Assembly: GCA_031555505.1 (NCBI GenBank)
Contig: JAVBUH010000028.1
Location: forward strand, 1-61,700
Origin: JAJDIA01 sp031555505
Lineage (GTDB): Bacteria > Bacteroidota > Bacteroidia > Bacteroidales > Tannerellaceae
Reading direction: 5' to 3'
DNA: 61,700 nt
Below are positions 36,020-43,817 of this stretch, piece by piece (position 1 is the first letter of the stretch; every line of letters begins with the position of its first letter). Position numbers and translations under genes: made by a program. The notes below the pieces were generated by a model. The model was given only the letters and a program-made list of their open reading frames with translations. It did not search any database and was not told the origin of the DNA.

Positions 36020-36316
36020 TCACACCAAACCCTTCGCCTTATGATTGAGATAAAAAAGAAATGCTAATGCTGTTGCCAATCCGCCGACCACGGAAGAAAG
36101 GATATAGATCCCCAGTATGCCACTACAGCTTTCCAAAAAAGAAGCTCCAATCGAATGGGCTACCCAAGCAGACAGGCAAAAACCGAAATCGTGCGTCGAG
36201 AGTAAACTCCCTGGTACAAAAGTCGACATCGGGTAAATACTGAAAGCTACCGTCAATCCGATAAGGATCATGATCAATGTCCTCATTTGTCTGTAGATAT
36301 ATTTTTCCGATTTCAT
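36020..36316 (-). CDS. Small membrane protein of unknown function
   Basis: 98 residues with about three hydrophobic segments (residues 11-30, 44-62, 66-90) and a short charged end NHKAKGLV. I do not recognise a family. The ATG at 36316 opens with a basic start (MKSEKYIYRQMR). It sits where the upstream part of the porin gene should be, so it may have replaced that part or be a chance frame; codon pattern and the hydrophobic periodicity favour a real gene. Confidence 0.5.
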   Translation of the reverse strand: MKSEKYIYRQMRTLIMILIGLTVAFSIYPMSTFVPGSLLSTHDFGFCLSAWVAHSIGASFLESCSGILGIYILSSVVGGLATALAFLFYLNHKAKGLV

Positions 36317-36444
36317 GATGTAAATGATTTAAAGTAAAAACACAGCTCATATTATGCTGATACAAACATCAGAAATAAATATACATCCTTGTTCAATAAC
36401 AGGAAGAAAGCGAAAAAAATGCGACTCAACGCGAAGATTCTTAT

Positions 36445-37812
36445 TTAGATAATCAATTGATGATAAATAGCGGATAGCCGTTCGGCCAATACCGAATCAT
36501 TGTAGCGCGTAGCAGAGAGATGGAAAGCTTGTGTGCGGCATTGGGCCAACAGCACATCGTCTGTCAGTAGCTTTTCCAGGGCATTGGCCAACGCATCACT
36601 ATTGTTTGGCTCGTAGATGATCCCGGCATCGGCTACAATCTCGGGGAAAGAACCTGTTGCCGGCTCTACAGCCGGACATCCGGCAGCAAAAGCCTCGCAG
36701 AGGTAAAGGCCGACGCCTTCTTCAAAAGTGAGGGGAACGGAGAGGACGGAGATCGTACGAAAGAAGTGAGCATGATGCTCGAGGCTATAGGTATGATCGA
36801 TCTCCACGTCGGCCATATAAGGTGAGAGGATACGGATGATTGTTTTGAGGAAGGGCTTGTCTTGGGCGGTGTATCCGCCGCCAATCTTCAGTCGGAGATT
36901 GGAGATGGTGTTTCGCTGTTTTAACCGGACAAAAGCCTCGGCGAGGATATCCAAGCCGTTGAGGCGGTTCATGCGGTAGAAGAAACCGATGACGGGAGGC
37001 GAGGGAGAGCAAGCAAGTACTTCACTGTCATAGGCAACCGCCCCACCGTCGCTTGCGACGGTCCCCACCGCCTTCAAAGGCAGGGAGCCTGGATTGTATT
37101 TGTCACAATCAACATCCGGATAGTATTTGTAGCGGTCGACGCCGGGGTAGACTACATCTACTTCGGTGATGTGGGGGATACGTTGGCGGAGGATTTTCTT
37201 ATAGTATTCGCTGGTGGTGATAAAGCGGTCGATGAAAGCTTTATTCTCCCGGATGCCCTGCCAGGCGGCGGAGGCGTGGTGATCGGCCAGGCTGTCTATC
37301 CAGACCTCTTCGTCCTGTACGGAGCAAACGATGGGAATCGATAGCTGTGCTTTGATTGCTTTGGCAATACCGATCAGCAGGCTGCTGGACAGGTGGATCA
37401 CATCGAGATGTTCCTGGTCACGGATCCAGTCTATCATACGGCTCACCTGGTCGTGGAACGCCGGATCATCGCCGGTGATCATCGCCAGCGTCATGCCTTC
37501 CATCCCTTCGGCCGACGTGATGCCGGATAACGAAGAGGCCAGTTGCAATACCCGATCGGAAGCCGTCCATCGTTCCAACCATTTTGGCATCGCACGCTTC
37601 GAAAAGAATTTTTGTGCCGTATAGAAGGTAGTAGCCGGGAAGAACAAGGGAGTATCCGCCTGGAAAGAGGCCTGCCTGAACGGCAGGTACAACGGCATGA
37701 TGATCACCTCATGCCCGGCCTTGCGCAAGGCCCTGGCCTGCAGGTTATCACGAAAACAATTCCCGCAATAGAAGGAATCACCCGATCCCGGTGTGATAAA
37801 GAGTATTTTCAT
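36445..37812 (-). CDS. GT-B glycosyltransferase (last gene of the terpenoid-redox operon)
   Basis: 455 residues from ATG 37812, which overlaps the ABC permease stop in ATGA; a longer frame to 37914 is rejected. The N-terminal half has the nucleotide-sugar fold start MKILFITPGSGDSFYCGNCF and the C-terminal half the GT4-like donor motif FEEGVGLYLCEAFAAGCPAV. A poorly conserved stretch (about 258-292, DCDKYNPGSLP) interrupts the linker. It likely adds a sugar to a lipid or protein made or moved by the operon. The vicinal YCGNCF cysteines near residue 15 are unusual. Confidence 0.8.
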   Translation of the reverse strand: MKILFITPGSGDSFYCGNCFRDNLQARALRKAGHEVIIMPLYLPFRQASFQADTPLFFPATTFYTAQKFFSKRAMPKWLERWTASDRVLQLASSLSGITSAEGMEGMTLAMITGDDPAFHDQVSRMIDWIRDQEHLDVIHLSSSLLIGIAKAIKAQLSIPIVCSVQDEEVWIDSLADHHASAAWQGIRENKAFIDRFITTSEYYKKILRQRIPHITEVDVVYPGVDRYKYYPDVDCDKYNPGSLPLKAVGTVASDGGAVAYDSEVLACSPSPPVIGFFYRMNRLNGLDILAEAFVRLKQRNTISNLRLKIGGGYTAQDKPFLKTIIRILSPYMADVEIDHTYSLEHHAHFFRTISVLSVPLTFEEGVGLYLCEAFAAGCPAVEPATGSFPEIVADAGIIYEPNNSDALANALEKLLTDDVLLAQCRTQAFHLSATRYNDSVLAERLSAIYHQLII

Positions 37813-40800
37813 GGCAGGTCGATGGTTCGTTGCACTTCGTTCCGGACCGCTCTCCGCACAAACACCACCACACACCCCACAAAGAAGAGTGTGAAGAAGA
37901 ATGCCAACAACCATACACCGACCCCGGCATTCATAAAACTGACACTAACCCCTACCAGCGAAGCCACCACCCCGGTAGCAATGGCATACAGCGGGACAAG
38001 CACATTCTCCCGGTACAGGTGCTGCTCGATCCTTCCGGCGGTGAAGCCCAATGCATGGTATAATCCGATCTCTCTGCGCCGCATCACCAGATTCTTACGG
38101 ATAACGATCAGAAAACTCATAATCCCCAGCAGCAGTCCAATCCCGCCCAGCGTCATAAAGATGGTGAGGTACGTATCCGTCACGGCGTTGAATTGCTTGA
38201 GCCTATCGTTGGTAGTGGATACCCTAACACCGTATTCATTCAATGCCTGCGAGAGAAGCGTCTTTACTTCCTGGCTTTTGTCCTCATCTACCCGGAGCAG
38301 GAATACCTCGCTACCGGTAATCTCTTCCCAGATATCCGTAAAAAGAGAGCGGTCTATCAGGATATGCCCCTGGAAGATGGTATTCGGCAACGTACCGGCT
38401 AAAAGGATCGCCACGCGTCGGCCGTTATCGCCTTCATAATAGAGCGTATCCCCCAGGCTCATACCGAGGCTCCACTGCAGGACTGTGGCATCCACCAGCG
38501 CCGGATATACCTGGCCAGAAGCCGATTGCATCTGCTCGAACACCGCCTCCCGGCCTGTATCGTATATACTTTGTTCAATCGCAAAACCACTACCTGCCAT
38601 TGCCTGCATATCCACACCCAATACCGAAGGCGTACTTACCTTATTCAGGTTGAGGCAACTGGCATCATCGGCTTGGTAGCGCAAGCATTGCAACACCTGG
38701 GTATTAGTGGGCAAACCGGTCAACGCCAGTTTCTCTCGTCCGGCTTGTGTAGCCAGGTTATGATAAACCGGTACACTGCTTTCACACCAAAGGGTAAAAC
38801 CGCCTGTACCGCGCTGTAAATGGCTACCGTCTGTAAAGCCCTGCCGGTTCAGGCCTACGGAGAAGACTATAAACACCCCTATGGCCAGAGTAAAGAACGA
38901 CAACAGCGCCTGCTTCCGGTTGGCCAACAGTCCGCCCCATACCAGCCCGGCCGAAGTAACGCCGGTAGCCCGGGCAACCGCATCATGCCGGCTGATCAGG
39001 TAGTCGCCCCATAAGGCCGCCGTACCCATCAGCACCACGCCTACCACCACAAAGAGCGCTACCGATTGCAGGAACAACCAGTTGGCGGCGATAATCACCA
39101 CCGCCAGCGCCGTACCGGCCACTACCCACCACTTTTTCTTCTTCACGGCTTGCGACCGTACCTGCACAGGCGTAGCCTTCTCTTTCAACGCACGGACAAT
39201 AGCCATCCGCAGCAATCCCAGCGACAGCATAAAGCCAACGAGCAGACTTATAAAGAGCGTAGTAACCGTAGGATACACTGCAAAGCCATCTGTCTGCGTC
39301 GCTCCTTTCCACACATTACCCAACAGCCACACCACAATAGCCGTGTATAGCAATCCGGCCGCCACACCGGCGGCAGAGGCTCCGCCCACAACCGGCATCG
39401 ACTCCCGCCAAAGCATCCGGATGATCCGTTTCCGCGGATACCCCAATGCTTGCAGCAGCCCGATCTCCGAACGGCGCTGATACAGCATCTCCGACAAAGG
39501 GACCAGCATCAACAGCATAGCCGACAGGATGATAAAAAATCCCAAAGCGAGGAACAGACCGGAGAAGTCCACCCCATTGCGAGCGGCATAGAGGCCGGCT
39601 TCGCGGGGATAGACCAACTGAATGTCGAACATTGCCGGACGTAACCCTGCCAGGTCAGGCGCCTTATCCGCCACACGGATAGCCGTAGCGACACCGTAGT
39701 TGTTACCCCAGTCAGCTGCAACAGCCTCGTAGGGAATGATGGCTTTGGGCGTGCTGCGGTAAAGCTCCCAGTAGCGTTCGTCCTCATCCGTGATCAGATC
39801 CATATTGATGGGCAGGTCACTATCCCAGTCGGTACACCGTTCCACATCAGACAGACCGGGGAAATCGGCGCTTAAGGTGGAATCGGCCTGTAATTCAGCC
39901 AACGGAACGATCTGGCGAACGCGGAAAAAGGCCGTATCGGTTACCAGCGTTTTCAGGTCTTTGGAAGTATAATAGGTAAGTCGCACCGTATCACCTGTCT
40001 GTGCGTGTAAACGGCGGGCGGTATAATCAGACAAGATCGCCTCATCCCGGGCTAAGGGCTCGTCTTTGTAGCGGTCTACTGCCGTCACGAATGAGTAGGG
40101 AACCGACTGACTGCCGGATTCGATGGCATTAGCCAAGTAAGAGAACAGACGGTTGGCATCTTTGTTATTCCGGCAGATAGTCTCTACTACTTCCCGTTGG
40201 AGGAAAACCCGGTCGGAGGTGATTTCGGTAAAGCCGTCGCGGGGATGGACTGAAAGGCCCGAAGAGGCATACGTCCATACATTGTTCCAATCAGCTTCCG
40301 AAACTTTCCGGGAGTCGAGAATCAGGTTAATCTTGCCTTCCACTTTTAAGGCCTCGGCCAACTCGTGCCGGTTGACAAAGACATTGAAGGGAAGTACCTG
40401 TTCGTTCTTCATACTGAGGTTTCCTCCCGCCTCGGCATCAACTACACCATCGTAGCGAAGACGGAGGCTGGTGGTATAGTTTTCAGTCACAAAAAGGGAG
40501 CCCGACGGGACCAGTCCCGTTGCAGGAAGGCGGAGAACAATATCGGGGGATGTGCTTATATCTAATTCACGTGCTAACGGTTGGTTGATAAGGATGGAGC
40601 CTGAGGGGATGGATGGGTGGTCAGGAGCCGGGATAGTTGCCGGCATACCTGAGGCTGTGATCGTATCAGGTGCTTCGTCAGAGATACCCCAGACAAAGAC
40701 GGGAATGAGTTTACCGTTTTGAGAGATGAAGCCGTTGGTTAACAGGACACCTTGGGCTGGCGTGCGGAAGAGAGCGGTCTCCATCAACTTGTCAGACAGG

Positions 40801-41000
40801 AAACCGTTTCGCGCAAAAAGGAGGGTCTCGGTATCACCCAGTCGTTCGGCCACCCGCTTTTCAAGGGTGGAGCGGACGGACTCTCCCACCACCAGGCTCC
40901 CCACAATCACAGCCACGGTAATCAGGACCGCTACCGCTACCAGTTTGTAGTAACGGACATACCAGGTGAGGCTTTTATATGTCAGCTTGCGCAGGTTCAC
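37809..41000 (-). CDS. Large FtsX/MacB-type ABC transporter permease
   Basis: 1063 residues: N-terminal membrane anchor (about 20-42), a long periplasmic part (43-485), a block of four helices (about 490-610), two more helices and a second periplasmic domain (about 655-960), then three terminal helices. The two FtsX-type halves on one chain resemble the fused permeases of lipid or lipoprotein movers. The ATPase gene ends in ATGA overlap at 41000-40997, and the glycosyltransferase starts in the same way at 37812. Cargo is not known. Confidence 0.88.
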   Translation of the reverse strand: MNLRKLTYKSLTWYVRYYKLVAVAVLITVAVIVGSLVVGESVRSTLEKRVAERLGDTETLLFARNGFLSDKLMETALFRTPAQGVLLTNGFISQNGKLIPVFVWGISDEAPDTITASGMPATIPAPDHPSIPSGSILINQPLARELDISTSPDIVLRLPATGLVPSGSLFVTENYTTSLRLRYDGVVDAEAGGNLSMKNEQVLPFNVFVNRHELAEALKVEGKINLILDSRKVSEADWNNVWTYASSGLSVHPRDGFTEITSDRVFLQREVVETICRNNKDANRLFSYLANAIESGSQSVPYSFVTAVDRYKDEPLARDEAILSDYTARRLHAQTGDTVRLTYYTSKDLKTLVTDTAFFRVRQIVPLAELQADSTLSADFPGLSDVERCTDWDSDLPINMDLITDEDERYWELYRSTPKAIIPYEAVAADWGNNYGVATAIRVADKAPDLAGLRPAMFDIQLVYPREAGLYAARNGVDFSGLFLALGFFIILSAMLLMLVPLSEMLYQRRSEIGLLQALGYPRKRIIRMLWRESMPVVGGASAAGVAAGLLYTAIVVWLLGNVWKGATQTDGFAVYPTVTTLFISLLVGFMLSLGLLRMAIVRALKEKATPVQVRSQAVKKKKWWVVAGTALAVVIIAANWLFLQSVALFVVVGVVLMGTAALWGDYLISRHDAVARATGVTSAGLVWGGLLANRKQALLSFFTLAIGVFIVFSVGLNRQGFTDGSHLQRGTGGFTLWCESSVPVYHNLATQAGREKLALTGLPTNTQVLQCLRYQADDASCLNLNKVSTPSVLGVDMQAMAGSGFAIEQSIYDTGREAVFEQMQSASGQVYPALVDATVLQWSLGMSLGDTLYYEGDNGRRVAILLAGTLPNTIFQGHILIDRSLFTDIWEEITGSEVFLLRVDEDKSQEVKTLLSQALNEYGVRVSTTNDRLKQFNAVTDTYLTIFMTLGGIGLLLGIMSFLIVIRKNLVMRRREIGLYHALGFTAGRIEQHLYRENVLVPLYAIATGVVASLVGVSVSFMNAGVGVWLLAFFFTLFFVGCVVVFVRRAVRNEVQRTIDLP

Positions 41001-41668
41001 TGTAATACGCCTTTTTTGAGGGTGAGTATACGTTGTGCAAAGGCAGACGTTTCGTCCGAATGGGTAACCATCAGGATAGTGGTTTGCAATTGGCCGTTAA
41101 TATCGAGCAGCAGGGAGACGATGCGGCGGGCATGCTCGCTGTCTAATTGTCCGGTCGGCTCATCGGCCAGCAGCAACAACGGCTTCCTGATCAGCGCTCG
41201 GCATACGGCCACCCGGCTGGCTTCCCCACCCGACAGGGTATGGGGATATTGCCCGGCAACGCCTGAGACATGCGTCAGTTCCATCAATTGGTGGGCATAA
41301 TCGAGCGCTTCCGGCTCAGGTCGATCGGCATACGCAAGTGTAGGCAGCAGGATATTCTCCAACGCCGTATACTGAGGCAGCAGGCGGTGATCCTGGAAGA
41401 CAAAGCCGATCTGCCTGTTACGGACAGCCGAGAGGTCAAGCCCGGCAGCCGTCATCTCCACGCCAGCCAATTGGTAACTGCCTTCATCGGGTCGCAACAA
41501 GGTGCCAAGGATAGACAACAATGTGGTTTTGCCGGAACCGGAAGGACCTTTGATGGCGATAAATTCGCCTTTGGACACTGACAGGTCAACACCGCGAAGT
41601 ACATGGTTCAACCGGTCTTCGCCATCCCGGTAACTTTTCTTAATGCCTGATAAGCTGAGTAGCGTCAT
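40997..41668 (-). CDS. ABC transporter ATP-binding protein (LolD/MacB type)
   Basis: 223 residues. Walker A GPSGSGKTTLL, signature LSGGEASRVAVCRAL (the usual LSGGQ reads LSGGE), Walker B LLLADEPTGQLD and the switch histidine in VTHSDE. It powers the adjacent FtsX-type permease, whose ATG overlaps its stop. It begins 6 nt after a beta-propeller lipoprotein gene. Confidence 0.93.
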   Translation of the reverse strand: MTLLSLSGIKKSYRDGEDRLNHVLRGVDLSVSKGEFIAIKGPSGSGKTTLLSILGTLLRPDEGSYQLAGVEMTAAGLDLSAVRNRQIGFVFQDHRLLPQYTALENILLPTLAYADRPEPEALDYAHQLMELTHVSGVAGQYPHTLSGGEASRVAVCRALIRKPLLLLADEPTGQLDSEHARRIVSLLLDINGQLQTTILMVTHSDETSAFAQRILTLKKGVLQ

Positions 41669-41674
41669 ACGTGT

Positions 41675-42823
41675 TTACTTTTTAGTTGCACCGAAACAAA
41701 ACAGCGTCCCTTTGGCTGTCAATATCAGAAAATGATCCCTGATAACGGCCGGAGAACCCACAATCTGTTCGCCGGTATCATATTCCCACAACAGCGTTCC
41801 TTCTTCGGCATCCAGGATGGAGACAATCCCGGTTTTGGTACAGACAATCATCTTATCGTTCGCAATCACCGGCGAGCTCTCGCCCACATTTCCTTTGAGC
41901 AGGTATTTCCAGCTCACGTCACCATTCTTCCGGTTGATGGCATATACATGCCGGTCGTTGGAAAGCACATAGATCCGGTCCATGGTAATGGCCGGCACGG
42001 ATACGAAAGACCCTTCATCGGCGGTAGCTTCTTTGATAATCCGGCTGCGGCTGATCTTCCCTTTTTCCAGGTAGAGTTCGTAGATATTCCCGCCATAATC
42101 GCCCACATAGCAATAGTTGCCCATAATGGCCGGAGAGGCCGGCACGTATGCCTCGAGCAGGAGGGAATCGGATGGTTCGCCGGTTTTACAGTTGATCACA
42201 CGCAACCAGGCATCGCATCCGCCGAAGATCACATAGTCTTCCCACAAGCCCACGGCGCCATTCAGGTAGTAGCCGGTCTCAAAGCTGTTGATCAACGCGC
42301 CGGTTTGGCTGTCTACACAGTACAAGAAGTTGTCGTAACTGCCGAACACCACAGCCTGCCGCCCTGCAAAGCGAATACTGTTGGGCGAAGCCGACACCTG
42401 TCCCCAGGTTTCGTAATTCCAGAGCGTGTCTGTCCGTGACAGGGAAACGGCACTCATATACCCGTCTATACGTCCGATATACAGGATTGAATCATAGATC
42501 ATCGGCGTAGCTTCGACAGCCGTTTTAAAATCATAGTCGAACACCTGATCGCCTTGCAGGTTCACACCCCGGAGATGTCCCCGGTTATCACACCAATAGG
42601 TAGTGCCCTTATCCACCACCGGCGAGGAGACGGTACGGGTACCGGCCTTAAATGTCCACAGCAGTTCCGGATTCCGGGGAAGCTTGAGGCTGGTATAGCC
42701 GCTCAGGGCAGCATCTCCACGGAAGAGATGCCAATCCATTTCAGCGCTGCCGGTAAAAACAGAGGTACCGGTACATCCTGTCCAGATCAATCCAAGAGCC
42801 AAAAGTAGTTTCAGATGCTTCAT
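41675..42823 (-). CDS. PQQ-like beta-propeller lipoprotein
   Basis: 382 residues. The lipobox (LIWTGC, about C17) is followed by repeats with the PQQ-like signature: WHLFRGDAALSGYTS, LSRTDTLWNYETWG, GDVSWKYLLKG and EGTLLWEYDTGEQ. Tryptophan-docking spacing is typical of seven- or eight-bladed propellers such as BamB. Catalytic PQQ-dehydrogenase residues are not evident, so it is likely a binding or scaffold propeller on the periplasmic face. It sits between the Fe-S and ABC genes of the operon. Confidence 0.8.
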   Translation of the reverse strand: MKHLKLLLALGLIWTGCTGTSVFTGSAEMDWHLFRGDAALSGYTSLKLPRNPELLWTFKAGTRTVSSPVVDKGTTYWCDNRGHLRGVNLQGDQVFDYDFKTAVEATPMIYDSILYIGRIDGYMSAVSLSRTDTLWNYETWGQVSASPNSIRFAGRQAVVFGSYDNFLYCVDSQTGALINSFETGYYLNGAVGLWEDYVIFGGCDAWLRVINCKTGEPSDSLLLEAYVPASPAIMGNYCYVGDYGGNIYELYLEKGKISRSRIIKEATADEGSFVSVPAITMDRIYVLSNDRHVYAINRKNGDVSWKYLLKGNVGESSPVIANDKMIVCTKTGIVSILDAEEGTLLWEYDTGEQIVGSPAVIRDHFLILTAKGTLFCFGATKK

Positions 42824-42841
42824 TGCGATGTTGTTTTGACG

Positions 42842-43813
42842 TTACTCGTTGATATACAAGGCGCCGGTCGGACAAATAGCCGCCAGTGCCTCATGTACAT
42901 GATGGCGGTTCTCCTCCGGGATCACCACCTGCATGCCGAACCCACGGTCTTTGAAGGTAAAGCCGTTGTCGCTATTATAGACACAGAGCCCGCAGCGGAT
43001 ACACTTGGCAGGTTCAAACCAGAGGTTACCCGTCACCTGTTCCTTGTGCATGACCGGCAGTGCCGAGGTTGACTCGTACCGTGGCCTTTTGATACCGGCC
43101 TCCGCGGCATGGAGGCGTAACCGGCAGCCGCTGCGTCCGGCACAGGCGCAATGTAGGCAACGGGAGGGAGCGGTAACCGTTTCGCGCAGGTATTCTTTTT
43201 CTTTCGTTGAAAACCGTCCCAAACGGGAAAGAAAACGGTTTTTGTCCAGTTGTTGAGGGCTTAGTACCTTATCGGCAGCAGCCAGCTTTTCTTTCTCTAC
43301 CACCTCCCGGATCAGCTGACGGATAGCTACGGGCTGATCCACGGTACCCCGGCGACAAGCCTTCTCACAGGGCGCTTTACAGGTATCGCAGGCAATGACC
43401 GGCAGTGCAAACGCACCGGCGATCAACGCCAGCGCCTCCGTATACCGTCCGGCATCATAGGCGCCGAACATCCGCTCGATATCCAACCCTTGCGGACAAA
43501 CCATCGAACAGGGCGCTTCGCAATCGGCACGATGGTCGCTCAGTAACAGCTCCAACGACAGGGTACGCACCGAATGCACCTCTTCGCCCTCGGTATCGAT
43601 CCGCATACCATCGACAGGAAGGGTGGTACAGGAGGGAATAATCTGTCCCGTGTCACAGTTCTTTACGGCACATACCATACACGATGATTTATGCCGGGCG
43701 TCCTTGGCATAGCAGAGAGAGGGGATCGGAAGTCCGATCCGGCGGGCGGTTTCCAGAATCGTCTCACCCTCCTGAACTTCAACCCGGGTATTATTGATTG
43801 TAATGGTCACCAT
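42842..43813 (-). CDS. 2Fe-2S / GltD-like / ferredoxin electron-transfer protein
   Basis: 323 residues in three parts. Residues 1-85 are a plant-type [2Fe-2S] domain (SLCYAKDARHKSSCMVCAVK). Residues 95-185 resemble the helical Fe-S domain at the N-terminus of GltD/Fer4_20 (CEAPCSMVCPQGLDIERMFG, ACDTCKAPCEKACRRG). The C-terminus has a ferredoxin pair (AKCIRCGLC and ICPTGAL). This is the NuoG/HydA-head architecture without a catalytic domain. It begins 4 nt after the NuoE-NuoF fusion gene and probably docks to it. Confidence 0.85.
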   Translation of the reverse strand: MVTITINNTRVEVQEGETILETARRIGLPIPSLCYAKDARHKSSCMVCAVKNCDTGQIIPSCTTLPVDGMRIDTEGEEVHSVRTLSLELLLSDHRADCEAPCSMVCPQGLDIERMFGAYDAGRYTEALALIAGAFALPVIACDTCKAPCEKACRRGTVDQPVAIRQLIREVVEKEKLAAADKVLSPQQLDKNRFLSRLGRFSTKEKEYLRETVTAPSRCLHCACAGRSGCRLRLHAAEAGIKRPRYESTSALPVMHKEQVTGNLWFEPAKCIRCGLCVYNSDNGFTFKDRGFGMQVVIPEENRHHVHEALAAICPTGALYINE

Positions 43814-43817
43814 ATCG

